From Paenibacillus glacialis (GTDB lineage Bacteria > Bacillota > Bacilli > Paenibacillales > Paenibacillaceae): a stretch of 64,000 nucleotides of DNA. Below the pieces are notes generated by a model. The model saw only the letters and a program-made list of their open reading frames with translations. It was not told the DNA's origin and made no database searches. How positions within the stretch are numbered: the stretch's first letter is position 1; each line of letters begins with the position of its first letter. The stretch lies in assembly GCF_001637205.1 (NCBI RefSeq), contig NZ_LVJH01000070.1, positions 62,001 to 126,000 of the forward strand, read 5' to 3'. Of this stretch, positions 18,665 to 28,245 are shown piece by piece. A program made the position numbers and the translations under genes.

Positions 18665-18952
18665 CTACTCTTTGTTGTTCAAAGCCTCATAAAGAATGGC
18701 CAGATTACGCTCAAGTTGGCTAACCAACTGTCTTCCCGCAAATTCCTCTAGTAGACCTACACGTACCGCAAAATCAACTTCTTTAGAGAAGCCATACATT
18801 TGGGTATCCAGCACTTCCTCATAGAGAGGACAGTAACGCGTTGCTAAGTTCTCCATCTGGACTTCAATAAGCTTTTGAATTTTATCTGCATCTTCTTGTA
18901 GAAGATTGATCGCTCTAAGATTTAAATGTTCCTGTAAATCAGACGAAGTCAT
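18665..18952 (-). CDS. ylaN: YlaN family protein (DUF1507)
   Basis: 95 residues from the ATG at 18952, with GGGGGAAGAG upstream; an earlier ATG seven codons before lacks a site. All-helical and acidic, with LQEHLNLRAINLLQEDADKI at the start and a CPLYEEVLDTQMYG segment typical of YlaN. In Staphylococcus and Bacillus, YlaN is linked to iron homeostasis through Fur; I infer the same here. In Bacillus the gene neighbours ftsW, and here an ftsW-like gene lies 1.8 kb away with cax and an Asp23 gene between. Confidence 0.85.
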   Translation of the reverse strand: MTSSDLQEHLNLRAINLLQEDADKIQKLIEVQMENLATRYCPLYEEVLDTQMYGFSKEVDFAVRVGLLEEFAGRQLVSQLERNLAILYEALNNKE

Positions 18953-19035
18953 GTCTCTTCCCCCTATGTCCAAAAGTCACAGCTTTAATTCTAATCTTAA
19001 TATTAGACGAAATTACACATCAATACAAGAACCTC

Positions 19036-19076
19036 CAAAAAAAAAGAAACCCTTACTTGTACAAGTAAGGGTTCTT
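19036..19076 (-). terminator. Terminator of the HPr-like gene
   Basis: Near-perfect palindromic stem (about 19046-19075) centred on TTGTACAA, followed on the minus strand by nine T residues. Confidence 0.9.
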
Positions 19077-19085
19077 TCACTCACA

Positions 19086-19331
19086 TTAATCAGTGACGAC
19101 GACGATTTGCAAACCATGTTTAGCAAATACTTCTTGCATCGTTACTTTTGCTTCTTCTGCATCTGAACCATGAACATGTAATTCATAATCCTTATGGCTG
19201 ACAAGCGTAGTAAATAAGCCTAAAATACTCTTAACATCGATGTACTTATTGTCTGTTTGAAGCACGATGGAAGAACTGAACTTACCTGCTGTTTGAGCAA
19301 TTTCTACAACCGCTGCATTGTTACTGGACAT
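19086..19331 (-). CDS. HPr-like protein lacking the phosphorylatable His15
   Basis: 81 residues. The middle aligns with HPr/Crh phosphocarriers: AQTAGKFSSSIVLQ matches the first helix and second strand, DVKSILGLFTTLV matches the regulatory Ser46 helix, and DAEEAKVTMQEVF matches the C-terminal helix. The first strand and the His15 segment (HARP in HPr) are absent; the protein starts where His15 would be. The C terminus gains a strand-like LQIVVVTD that ordinary HPr lacks. It therefore cannot carry phosphate on His15, but keeps Ser in KSILGL at position 35, so a Crh-like regulatory role is possible. It is a single gene with a strong terminator. Confidence 0.78.
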   Translation of the reverse strand: MSSNNAAVVEIAQTAGKFSSSIVLQTDNKYIDVKSILGLFTTLVSHKDYELHVHGSDAEEAKVTMQEVFAKHGLQIVVVTD

Positions 19332-19425
19332 AGAGGATCCCTCCGTAACTTATATTATTATTATTATGAGTATTAACTCCATAATGATACCTTGAATCCG
19401 CTTTCTGATGCAAGTCATTTATATG

Positions 19426-20541
19426 TCATTTTAATTGATCAGGGTTTAGTCCTTGAAGCTCAGGAATGACAAACATTCCATCCTTACGAATAAGGATATC
19501 ATCGAAGTAAATCTCTCCACCACCGTAATCAGGACGTTGAATTAGAACCAAATCCCAATGGATTGATGAGTTGTTCCCATTATTAGTAACATCATATGCT
19601 TGACCAGGGGTAAAATGTAAACTTCCTGCGATTTTCTCATCGAATAGAATATCTTTCATAGGATGAAGAATATATGGATTAAACCCAATCGCAAATTCGC
19701 CAATGTAACGCGCACCTTCATCCGAATCTAAGATGTCATTAAGACGTGCAGTTTCATTACTTGTTGCTTCAACAATTTTACCTTCTTTAAATGTAAACTT
19801 GATATTCTCGAAAGAAACACCATTATACACTGTCGGCGTATTGTAACTAATTGTTCCATTCACGGAGTTACGTACAGGTGCACTATATACCTCACCATCT
19901 GGAATGTTCTTTTCGCCCGAACATTTCTCAGCGCCGATGCCTTTGATAGAGAATGTAAGATCAGTACCTGGACTTGTGATACGCACTTTATCCGTTCTTC
20001 TCATCAGGTCAGCAAGCGGGTCTTGAGCAACATCCATCTTGGCATAATCAAGGTTACATACATCAAAATAGAAGTCTTCAAATGCTTCTGTACTTTTGTT
20101 AGCCAACTGAGCCATACTTGCATTCGGGTAACGAAGAACAACCCATTTCGTGTGATTAACCCGTTGTTGACTATGTACTTTATGACTATAAATGGAATTA
20201 TATAATTTCATTTTTTCTTCAGGAACGTCAGATAGATCATTCACATTCGCTCCTGCACGAATACCAATATAACAGTCCATTTTCTTCATACGTTCCAAAT
20301 CGAGCTCAGCCCAGGTCTCCATTTGCTCCGCTGACGCATGAGTAAACATTGTACGTTGTACTGATTTGTCTGTTAACTCAACGAAAGAGTTACCACCCTT
20401 TTTAGCTACTTCTTCTATAATAGCATTCAAAAGATCTCGTTCACTACCAATCATTTCGATCAATACATTTTCACCAGATTGCACATTAACGGAATATCCA
20501 ACCAAATTTTTCGCTAATTTTTGAATTCTAGGATCTTTCAT
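19426..20541 (-). CDS. M29 family metallo-aminopeptidase (AmpS/PepS type)
   Basis: 371 residues, cytoplasmic. It would release N-terminal amino acids from peptides using two metal ions. Expected metal ligands lie in the C-terminal half in order: a glutamate in DGEVYSAP, a glutamate in GARYIGEFAIGFNP, His in GSLHFTPGQAY, and His/Asp in SSIHWDLV. The N-terminal domain (1-190) is the alpha/beta domain typical of the family. Length fits AmpS (about 370-410). The ATG follows GGAGG. No operon partner is evident. Confidence 0.9.
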   Translation of the reverse strand: MKDPRIQKLAKNLVGYSVNVQSGENVLIEMIGSERDLLNAIIEEVAKKGGNSFVELTDKSVQRTMFTHASAEQMETWAELDLERMKKMDCYIGIRAGANVNDLSDVPEEKMKLYNSIYSHKVHSQQRVNHTKWVVLRYPNASMAQLANKSTEAFEDFYFDVCNLDYAKMDVAQDPLADLMRRTDKVRITSPGTDLTFSIKGIGAEKCSGEKNIPDGEVYSAPVRNSVNGTISYNTPTVYNGVSFENIKFTFKEGKIVEATSNETARLNDILDSDEGARYIGEFAIGFNPYILHPMKDILFDEKIAGSLHFTPGQAYDVTNNGNNSSIHWDLVLIQRPDYGGGEIYFDDILIRKDGMFVIPELQGLNPDQLK

Positions 20542-20657
20542 ATCTATTTTTCCTCCTTAAAATCTATCCATATCTATTTGAACAACGGTTAATTCTTTGA
20601 CCATTGTACCATGATCTAAGTTCCAAGTCAGCAGGAAATGGACTATCTCCACGAGGA

Positions 20658-21491
20658 TTACAATTGAAAAGTAACGTCATTCACTACGATTTCATTTTGT
20701 TCATTTCCTTCCAGGTCTAAATATGATATTTTGCTTTCCGAAGTCAGTCTTAGTGGAAGATTACTTCTACGATCAATAGTCATATGGTACACAGTAGCCA
20801 CCTTGGCCTCTTTCAGCATCGTCTGTAGTTGGTTTTCTCCTTTGCTCCAAATTGTTTCTAATTCAGAGCGTACTTTCAACGAATACGTTGTTTGTTGTTT
20901 ATCTAGCTCTTCTCGCAAGCCATCCATTTCACTATTTAGTTGCTTGTCTAACCATTGTAATGCATCCTCGGATTTCAGTTCAATTCGAAGAACTCTAGTT
21001 CCTCGTGTGGCACCCATCTCTTCTGTAATGCTCTTATTCAATCCATTAATCTCTTCTAACTGATCTAAAGGGTTAAACCTTACAAGAGCCTGATCTGCTT
21101 GGTCAATGACACTAGAAGTGTGAATCCATCCTCCATTCATACGTCGAAAATCTGCATAAATAGGACTTGAATTTTTTTTCTCTTTTTGAACCGCAGTTAC
21201 GCTGCCTTTCGTTGCAGTTTGCAATGGTACTGTACTTTGCATAGCCAATTCATCATGATTCGTTAGTTGTCCTTTATAAGAGAAATGCTGTTCGAACTGA
21301 CGCTGTTCATTCCTTCGGAGCGCAGCTTCCCCTACAAAAGAAAGGGCCTCACTCCCAGCCAAACCACTTACTGAGACCCGAAACTGTTCTTCAGGAGAAG
21401 CATTCGTCGAGAAGAAGTTACATCCAGACAACAAACAGCATAACCCTGTAACAGTGATCCACGACCGCAATTTCCATACACTATATGTCAT
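20658..21491 (-). CDS. Lipoprotein of unknown function
   Basis: 277 residues. A signal sequence ends in the lipobox LLSGC with the lipidated cysteine at 24, so the protein should be anchored outside the membrane. The mature part has no motif I can name; it ends with beta strands (NLPLRLTSESKISYLDLEG) resembling lipoproteins that carry LolA/LppX-like or DUF6612-like half barrels. That is a structural guess only. A central segment (about 150-215) is charged and helical. The gene stands alone between the aminopeptidase and diguanylate cyclase genes. Confidence 0.75.
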   Translation of the reverse strand: MTYSVWKLRSWITVTGLCCLLSGCNFFSTNASPEEQFRVSVSGLAGSEALSFVGEAALRRNEQRQFEQHFSYKGQLTNHDELAMQSTVPLQTATKGSVTAVQKEKKNSSPIYADFRRMNGGWIHTSSVIDQADQALVRFNPLDQLEEINGLNKSITEEMGATRGTRVLRIELKSEDALQWLDKQLNSEMDGLREELDKQQTTYSLKVRSELETIWSKGENQLQTMLKEAKVATVYHMTIDRRSNLPLRLTSESKISYLDLEGNEQNEIVVNDVTFQL

Positions 21492-21612
21492 CTTGATCTA
21501 CTCCTCATTAGCATAATCCATCAAGTTAGTTATTTTTTTTAATTATGGCACTTTCACTTTACTTTATCGTTCCCATTCTCATCTAGAATATAAAAAAGGT
21601 TCTTTTGTATCT

Positions 21613-21650
21613 CCAAAAAAAAAAAACACCTTTATAATCCAGGTGCTTTC
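21613..21650 (-). terminator. Terminator overlapping the end of the GGDEF gene
   Basis: CACCT (21627-21631) pairs with AGGTG (21641-21645); on the minus strand the first arm is the coding sequence just before the stop, and 12 T residues follow. Confidence 0.8.
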
Positions 21651-23638
21651 GTTATACTTTTATCTTCAACTTGAATTTGATTACGTCCATTGTTCTTAGC
21701 TCGGTAAAGTGCCATATCTGCCAAATAAAACAAAGAATCAACACTTACTTGATCATCCAGCCAATTCCATTCAGATATACCACAGGAAACAGTTACAGAA
21801 GGCGCTGTCTCTTCTTCCACACGTCTACGAATTCGTTCTGCAACGACCATTGCCTGTTTCACCCCGAGTTGAGGTAAATATATAGCAAGTTCCTCTCCTC
21901 CCCAACGAGCGGCTAAATCACTTTGTCGAATTGAGGTTCTGATAATTTCACTGACCTGCTTAAGAATTTTATCTCCTTGCTGATGTCCGTGCATATCATT
22001 CACTTGTTTGAATTGATCAATATCCACCACGATCAACGAACCACAGAAATCATGTGTCTGCCTTTCATGTATCACTTCATCAAGATAACGTCTAACATAA
22101 AGATCCGTTAATACATCTCTATTGGCCATTCGCTTAACTTCTGCATGCAACAATGCGTTACTCACTGAAAGTGCTATATGAATAGATAACGTTTGCAATA
22201 ATCTGTAATTATCATATGTGAAATAATGTGATTTCTTATGTGATAACAGAATAGCTCCCATCACTTCACCTTTTACAGTTAATGGAGCTGCAATCAGTGA
22301 TTCCGATCCGGAATATTCCATGAATTTAGAGGGAATCCTCATGTTCACTGTGTAACCTGATAGAATAACCGGTTCTCCTTTGCCATATACCAAACCACCA
22401 AAGCCATAGTCCTTTTCAAATACTTCTTTCGCCAGACCAGGCACATTACTTGACACGACCTCTAATCCATCCAGCTTCTTATTAAACTGAAGAATACAAC
22501 AAAAGTCTGCCTTAAAAATATTAAGAAGTTCTTCGTTTGAAAATTGATAAATTTCAGATAGACGAAGACTTTGATTCACTCGTTGTGTTAGTTCGTTGAT
22601 CAGTCGCAACTCTTGAATAAGCAAGTTGGACTGCTCGTATAACTTCGCATTCTCAAAAGCGTTACCCGCGGTGTCGACTAAAGTTGTCACTAACTGTAAA
22701 TCGACTTCATTCAAAAAGTCTTTGTCTGCGAGCAAATAAAATACGCCATATACTCCCTGTGTACCTCCAAGTGGAAATCCAATTTCCAGCTTGTCCTCAC
22801 CATTCTCTTGTTTCGTTTCCTGAATAGTCAATTTCCCGTCCATAAAGGTACGTACTCTTACATCATCTTTCCAGGTTTGTAGAATAAGTGGTTTAACACG
22901 CGGGTTATCACTGTGATGATCTTGTGACATAAACAACTGAAGGGTTGCGGTAGGGTACAGGAAAGCTACACTGTCCAACACTTCCGTTAATATCATATCG
23001 ACATCAATCTGATCATGCATACGTTCTACGATTTGATACAAGATAGCTGTACGAGCAGCCTCATCATTGGCCTTCTTTTGCTCACTCATCATATCTTCTA
23101 CAAATATATTTTCAAATCTTTTGTAGAAGCAATTCTGAAAGAGAATAGACATAGCTGAGGCTATTTCAATTCCTCCGTTTTCAACCTTTTGTCGAGGAAG
23201 AGAACATACCATAATACTATAGAGTTCCTGACATCCACGTGTGAACAAAGGAAACAAACAAATCGTATGCTCCTCTTTATAATGACTTATTTCTGGATTC
23301 CAATCCGCCATGACTTTTGTTTTATGTTGTAAGCATTCGTCCAACAGCACAGAAGCATCATTCTTCAGATAATCCGATATCGTAATATCCCCAGCAACCC
23401 AAGAACCATCGAATCCCAAAATTGTCCACTTTGAATGTTCCATGATAGGCAGTGAAGACGATAATTGCTGCCAATCTATGAAACTCTTCGTCAAAAGATG
23501 ATAGATGGAAGGGAAATCATATGTCGTAATGTCCAGATTACTCATCCAGAAATTTACTGAATTTAAGGAGTCTTCCTCCGACTTACTATCCTTAAGAAAC
23601 CTCTCATGATCTGAAACGTTACTTTGATATTCTGACAT
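21632..23638 (-). CDS. GAF-domain diguanylate cyclase (GGDEF)
   Basis: 668 residues without a membrane segment. It would make cyclic di-GMP from two GTP. The N-terminal 180 residues are a variable sensor region, followed by two GAF-like domains (about 195-330 and 350-500). The C-terminal GGDEF domain starts near 510 with NRDVLTDLYVRRYLDE. The active site is GGEEL at 580-584. Five residues upstream, RQSD (571-574) fits the RxxD inhibitory site, so product inhibition is likely. The GAF domains suggest control by a small ligand or redox signal. It is monocistronic, with a terminator that overlaps its 3' end. Confidence 0.92.
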   Translation of the reverse strand: MSEYQSNVSDHERFLKDSKSEEDSLNSVNFWMSNLDITTYDFPSIYHLLTKSFIDWQQLSSSLPIMEHSKWTILGFDGSWVAGDITISDYLKNDASVLLDECLQHKTKVMADWNPEISHYKEEHTICLFPLFTRGCQELYSIMVCSLPRQKVENGGIEIASAMSILFQNCFYKRFENIFVEDMMSEQKKANDEAARTAILYQIVERMHDQIDVDMILTEVLDSVAFLYPTATLQLFMSQDHHSDNPRVKPLILQTWKDDVRVRTFMDGKLTIQETKQENGEDKLEIGFPLGGTQGVYGVFYLLADKDFLNEVDLQLVTTLVDTAGNAFENAKLYEQSNLLIQELRLINELTQRVNQSLRLSEIYQFSNEELLNIFKADFCCILQFNKKLDGLEVVSSNVPGLAKEVFEKDYGFGGLVYGKGEPVILSGYTVNMRIPSKFMEYSGSESLIAAPLTVKGEVMGAILLSHKKSHYFTYDNYRLLQTLSIHIALSVSNALLHAEVKRMANRDVLTDLYVRRYLDEVIHERQTHDFCGSLIVVDIDQFKQVNDMHGHQQGDKILKQVSEIIRTSIRQSDLAARWGGEELAIYLPQLGVKQAMVVAERIRRRVEEETAPSVTVSCGISEWNWLDDQVSVDSLFYLADMALYRAKNNGRNQIQVEDKSITKAPGL

Positions 23639-23881
23639 AAAAACATTGCTCCTTTACACTGTTTTGAAAAGGTCATCTGTATGTCACTTTTATGATCCGC
23701 GAATAACAAGCAACCTAACAATAAAATACGTCTAAAGACATAAGTTAAAAGAACTAGTATACAATAACTATATTCTACTCTTTTAATGCTATATTTGCAC
23801 CTATATTTCATGTTTTACCATAATATATTAGGACTAAAGCCCTATCTGAAAAATCAGACGTTTTTCTAAATACTTAAGAAC

Positions 23882-23909
23882 TTGACTTTTACCCACATTA
23901 TCATATAGA
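23882..23909 (+). promoter_or_regulatory. Promoter of rpsD
   Basis: TTGACT (23882-23887), 16-base spacer, TATAGA (23904-23909); about 200 bases of leader follow before the rpsD start. Confidence 0.6.
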
Positions 23910-23924
23910 ATCAATTGTTGAACA

Positions 23925-24090
23925 AGCGATTTTTTGTTCGAGAGAATTTGGGCGTAACGTTGTGTCACCCTCACGTACTTTGTTACTGAATAGACAGCGG
24001 CTGAACTCTCTATCAGTTGTGTTTTGGGCCCATGAGCCGCAACACATTAAACAAAATACGGCACAAATAGAACCCTACTGAAATTTCAAT
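23925..24090 (+). promoter_or_regulatory. Probable S4 autoregulatory leader of rpsD
   Basis: The promoter-to-start distance of about 200 bases is unusually long for this window and holds no gene. A hairpin with GTGTT/AACAC arms encloses GGGC-CCATGA-GCC near 24017-24049. In Firmicutes, rpsD is repressed by S4 binding a structured leader, so this is the expected place; the match to the known structure was not computed. Confidence 0.45.
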
Positions 24091-24111
24091 TATAAAGGAG
24101 TCTACTATACA

Positions 24112-24711
24112 ATGGCACGTTACACTGGTCCTAAATTTAAACTAAGTCGCCGTCTAGGCATCTCACTAAGTGGTACAGGTAAAGATTTGAAACGCCCTTT
24201 CCCTCCGGGACAACATGGCGCTAACCAACGCAGAAAAATCAGCAACTACGGTATGCAGTTGCTTGAGAAACAAAAATTGCGTCACATGTACGGTTTGGGT
24301 GAGAAACAGTTTAAAACACTTTTCAATAAAGCTCAAAAAATGCAAGGTATTGCTGGTGAGAACTTCATGTTCCAACTAGAAAGCCGCTTGGACAACTTGG
24401 TTTACCGTCTAGGTTTCGCAAATTCCCGTGCAGGAGCTCGTCAATTGGTATCTCACGGTCATATCACTGTAAACGGTAAGAAAGTCAACATTGCTTCTTA
24501 CTTGTTGAACACTGGTGATGTTATCGGTCTTCGTGAAAAAAGTCGTAGCCTTTCTTCTATCAAGGAAGCCCTTGAGAACCGTAGCCACCTTCAAGCGTAC
24601 TTGGAATTCAATGATACAGCTTTAGAAGGTAAATTCATTCGTTACCCTGAGCGTTCTGAATTGTCACAAGATATCGATGAGAAACAAATCGTCGAATTCT
24701 ACAACCGTTAA
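24112..24711 (+). CDS. rpsD: 30S ribosomal protein S4
   Basis: 199 residues, standard length. S4 nucleates 16S rRNA folding in the small subunit. The N-terminal domain starts MARYTGPKFKLSRRLG. The four zinc-binding cysteines of some S4 proteins are absent, so this is the zinc-free form. The S4 RNA-binding motif (about 90-155) is clear with ESRLDNLVYRLGFA and SHGHITVNGKKVNI. AAAGGAG precedes the ATG. It is a single gene with its own promoter, long leader and terminator. Confidence 0.97.
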   Translation: MARYTGPKFKLSRRLGISLSGTGKDLKRPFPPGQHGANQRRKISNYGMQLLEKQKLRHMYGLGEKQFKTLFNKAQKMQGIAGENFMFQLESRLDNLVYRLGFANSRAGARQLVSHGHITVNGKKVNIASYLLNTGDVIGLREKSRSLSSIKEALENRSHLQAYLEFNDTALEGKFIRYPERSELSQDIDEKQIVEFYNR

Positions 24712-24726
24712 GATCTCGTTCAGACA

Positions 24727-24758
24727 AGTCTGGAACTCATGTTCCAGGCTTTTTTTTC
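24727..24758 (+). terminator. Terminator of rpsD
   Basis: Stem 24728-24736 with 24741-24749 (one G-U pair) and TCAT loop, followed by nine T residues. Confidence 0.92.
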
Positions 24759-24849
24759 ACGTAAAATATTGACGATTTGTAGCATACGTGTCCATATCTA
24801 CCACTAGAATCTCTTGTTGCTGAGACGAAGATAATGGTTCCCATTTCAT
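24757..24849 (-). CDS. Possible small protein, 30 residues
   Basis: A 30-codon frame on the minus strand begins with ATG at 24849, nine bases after a strong GGAGG, and ends at a TGA touching the rpsD terminator. It would encode a soluble acidic peptide starting MKWEPLSSSQQQE. I know no homologue. The good ribosome site in an otherwise empty 340-base gap is the only support. Confidence 0.4.
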   Translation of the reverse strand: MKWEPLSSSQQQEILVVDMDTYATNRQYFT

Positions 24850-25019
24850 AAATACTTCCTCCAGTTCACATAATATGTCTGGCACAAAAAAGCACCTTTC
24901 ATCCCAATGGACGTGAATATATAGTGTGAAAATATCTAAACCACATTCACTCTGAATTAGTCAAACTTTAGCGTTATTACAGGGTCGGCGGGATAAAGAA
25001 ACTCAAATGTCGATTTTTA

Positions 25020-25028
25020 TGCTATAAT
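25020..25028 (+). promoter_or_regulatory. Extended -10 promoter of the PBP gene
   Basis: TGCTATAAT, an extended -10 with a perfect TATAAT at 25023-25028. No clear -35 is seen. The ribosome site AAAGGAGG follows. Confidence 0.6.
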
Positions 25029-25057
25029 AGTTCCGTTAAAAGGAGGTACTAATACGA

Positions 25058-28000
25058 ATGGTTGATACAAATAAAAAGGCACCAAAAAAAGAGCTCCGTT
25101 CGAAAAAATCGATTGGACGTATACTGGGCAGTACGCTACTTTGGCTAATATTCTTCATCATCATAGGGTCACTGTTTGTGGGCGGCGCTGCCTTCGGTTA
25201 TATTTCTTCTATTGTTCATGATGAGCCCGTACGAACGAGAGCTGAAATAGTAAATAAAATGAGTCAGAATTCAATTACTGGCTTCGCCTATTTCAGCGAT
25301 GGCACACCTATTGGCCAACTCCGTACAGATGAGGATCGACGGCTTGTGGAGTATGACAAGATTCCTTCAATAATTAAAGAATCCGTCATCGCGATTGAAG
25401 ATAACGATTTCTTTAAGCACATGGGAGTTGACGTAAGCGGTACACTTCGTGCAGTTAAGCAGAGAGTACTGAACGAGTCCATACAAACAGGTGGAAGTAC
25501 GCTCACACAGCAACTCGCTAGACGTGTGTTCCTCAATCTTGATAGGACAGATAACCGTAAAATCAAAGAAATGCTTCTCTCATTAAGACTAGAACGTATT
25601 CTGACCAAAGAACAAATATTTGCAGCATATCTTAATAAGGTACCTTTCGGTAACGGAGCAAATGGTTACAATGTGTATGGTATCAAAGCTGCTGCAAAAG
25701 GTATATTCAATATTGGCGACTTAAACAAAGTAAATATTGCTCAAGCCGCTTATTTAGCAGGGCTTCCGCAGCTACCTTCCAAATACTCCGCATTTAATGG
25801 GAAGGGCGAATTCAATCCTACTGCATTCAAACGTGCAATGGACCGCCAAAAGTTAGTATTACGACGTATGCTTGAAGAAGGAAAAATTACGAACGCTGAA
25901 TACAACGAAGCTGTTGCGTTCGACATTAAATCATCTCTAGCTACTCAAACAGCAAAGGCCTATTCTACCTTTCCTTACCTCATGATGGAAACGGAACGAA
26001 AAGCTGCTGAAATTCTGATGAAGTTAAATGCACCTGCAATCGAGGAAATTGATAAAGCCGCCAAAGGCAATGACGATCTCCTAGAAGATGCTAAGCTCCA
26101 ACTGACAACCGGTGGGTATCGAGTGTATACGACTATAAATAAGAGTATTTACAATTCGATGCATGCCATTGCCGAGAACAAAGATAACTTCAGCCCTGAT
26201 AGTAAAACGAAAGGGATGGAGCAAACAGCGGCTATAATGTTAGACAACAAAACCGGTGCCATTCTAGGAATGATTGAAGGACGCGACTTCTACGAAGAGC
26301 AAATGAACTACGCTACACAGATGGTGCGCCAACCGGGATCAGCAATGAAACCGATCGCTGCTTATTTACCAGCACTTGATTCAGGAGCTATACAGCCCGC
26401 TAGCATTGTGGATGACGCCCCTATTATATTAAAAGATTATCAGAAGGGATTCCATATTCCCAAGAACTCATCAGGTGGTTATGAAGGACTCATCACAGCC
26501 CGTTATGCACTCAATAAGTCTAAGAATACAATTGCCTTGAAATTATTTAATAATGTTATAAAGATTGATAAAGCGTGGGAATTTACGAAGAAACTTGGAA
26601 TTACAACTCTTGAACAAAATGATTATGCTGCAACAACCGGCGTACTCGGTGGTTTAGCACATGGTGTGTCTGTTGAAGAACTAACTAATGCCTATGGTTC
26701 AATTGCTAACCACGGAACATTTCTTGATGCTTATATGATTGAGAAAATTACGGATTCAAATGGTACGATTGTCTATCAGCACACACCAGAACCTATCAAA
26801 GCTTTCTCTGAACAAACTGCTTATCTTATGACCGATATGTTGCGTACTGTTATTACTGAAGGTACCGCTAGTACAGTTAAGAAAAATTATAAGCATTGGA
26901 AAGAGGTTCCCATCGTAGGCAAGACAGGTTCAACGCAGAACTATGCTGACGTATGGTTTGTGGGGTATTCTCCAGATATCACTCTTGGCGTCTGGGGTGG
27001 CTACAAAGAGCCTATAAACGTACTAGAAGGCACACAGAGAAAGAATGCTCAAAATATATGGACACTCATCATGAATGACGCGATAGCTAAGAAACCAGAG
27101 CTATTTACCACATCCAAGTTCGAGAGACCATCAGGAATTACAACGAAAACAGTGTCTGCATACAGTGGTAAACTTCCTACTTCATTAACCAATAAATTTG
27201 TGACAGACTTGTTTAATGTTAAATACGTTCCTAAGGAAAGTGATGATGGAATCGCGAAGGCCAAATACATCACGTATAATGGTGTGAATTATATTCCTCA
27301 AGATACTACGCCGGAGGACATGTTAAAGGAAAAAGTTGTCATTAAACGTGAACATCCGATCCAAGATTTAATCAAGGAACTTCAAGCCGCATTCACCGTG
27401 ATGAAAAAGCATCAATCCTTAGCGTACTATTTACCTAAAGACGCGACCGGTGATATGCCAACTCTAATCGATCCAAGAGTGGATGACGGTAAGATACCTA
27501 CATCACCTAGAGATGTTAGCTTCTCCCTTGAGAATGGATCAGCAAAGATTAACTTTAAGTCTAGTGGATCACAGGATGTAGTGGGTTACCGACTCTACCG
27601 TTCATTGAACGGCAGCACTTTTGTGAAACAAGGAACTTCCATACTTACTGATGATCCTAAAGTATTTAAAAGTACCGTTTCCGCAAGTGGCATTTATGAC
27701 TTTTACATCACAGCAGTTGATGTAGCCGGTAAAGAATCCGAACCGAGTGCGATTGTTGGGAATAGCAGCTACCAACCACCTACTATCCCAGATGATAACA
27801 TTACGATTCCAGAAGAAGTGATTCCGCCAGATGAAACAGATCAAGGTCCTCCAATCGATCCACCAGGTGGAGAGGCTATTCTAACGACGCCTACACCCCC
27901 TGGGCAGCCTACTATTGTAGCTATAGATAATAGTATTCAGTTATATTGGGCTACTAACAGTAGCGATACTGTCGAGCGTTACATTGTCTATTTCAGTAGT

Positions 28001-28156
28001 GAACAGAACGGACATTATTCTCAGTTGGGTTCAAGTCAATCATCTTCCTTTCTATACGATTACAATACCCCTATCTCTGGCTGGTTCCGTATAACAGCTA
28101 GCAATAGTGCCGGGGAATCCGAACCCTCCGCTTCAACCTATTACGAAAAGAAATAG
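25058..28156 (+). CDS. Class A penicillin-binding protein (PBP1A type) with C-terminal FN3 domains
   Basis: 1032 residues, membrane-anchored. It would polymerise lipid II and cross-link peptidoglycan. After a basic cytoplasmic tail there is one TM segment (about 27-52). The GT51 glycosyltransferase domain has EDNDFFKHMGVD with the catalytic glutamate, GGSTLTQQLARR and RKIKEMLLSLRLE. The transpeptidase domain has the serine box SAMK near 428, SKN near 488 and KTGS near 622. Two fibronectin type III-like domains follow (about 800-900 and 945-1030), separated by a proline-rich linker, a layout like PonA of Bacillus but longer. AAAGGAGG precedes the ATG by about nine bases. Monocistronic. Confidence 0.95.
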   Translation: MVDTNKKAPKKELRSKKSIGRILGSTLLWLIFFIIIGSLFVGGAAFGYISSIVHDEPVRTRAEIVNKMSQNSITGFAYFSDGTPIGQLRTDEDRRLVEYDKIPSIIKESVIAIEDNDFFKHMGVDVSGTLRAVKQRVLNESIQTGGSTLTQQLARRVFLNLDRTDNRKIKEMLLSLRLERILTKEQIFAAYLNKVPFGNGANGYNVYGIKAAAKGIFNIGDLNKVNIAQAAYLAGLPQLPSKYSAFNGKGEFNPTAFKRAMDRQKLVLRRMLEEGKITNAEYNEAVAFDIKSSLATQTAKAYSTFPYLMMETERKAAEILMKLNAPAIEEIDKAAKGNDDLLEDAKLQLTTGGYRVYTTINKSIYNSMHAIAENKDNFSPDSKTKGMEQTAAIMLDNKTGAILGMIEGRDFYEEQMNYATQMVRQPGSAMKPIAAYLPALDSGAIQPASIVDDAPIILKDYQKGFHIPKNSSGGYEGLITARYALNKSKNTIALKLFNNVIKIDKAWEFTKKLGITTLEQNDYAATTGVLGGLAHGVSVEELTNAYGSIANHGTFLDAYMIEKITDSNGTIVYQHTPEPIKAFSEQTAYLMTDMLRTVITEGTASTVKKNYKHWKEVPIVGKTGSTQNYADVWFVGYSPDITLGVWGGYKEPINVLEGTQRKNAQNIWTLIMNDAIAKKPELFTTSKFERPSGITTKTVSAYSGKLPTSLTNKFVTDLFNVKYVPKESDDGIAKAKYITYNGVNYIPQDTTPEDMLKEKVVIKREHPIQDLIKELQAAFTVMKKHQSLAYYLPKDATGDMPTLIDPRVDDGKIPTSPRDVSFSLENGSAKINFKSSGSQDVVGYRLYRSLNGSTFVKQGTSILTDDPKVFKSTVSASGIYDFYITAVDVAGKESEPSAIVGNSSYQPPTIPDDNITIPEEVIPPDETDQGPPIDPPGGEAILTTPTPPGQPTIVAIDNSIQLYWATNSSDTVERYIVYFSSEQNGHYSQLGSSQSSSFLYDYNTPISGWFRITASNSAGESEPSASTYYEKK

Positions 28157-28182
28157 CTTAATCATCACTCGCATCAGACAGC

Positions 28183-28219
28183 AAGAAGACCCGGAAGTTG
28201 TTACTTCCGGGTCTTCTTG
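28183..28219. terminator. Bidirectional terminator between the PBP gene and acsA
   Basis: Perfect 16-base stem (28183-28198 with 28203-28218) and TGTT loop, between convergent genes. Confidence 0.88.
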
Positions 28220-28245
28220 TGTTCATGTGCAGATAGATTTGATGG

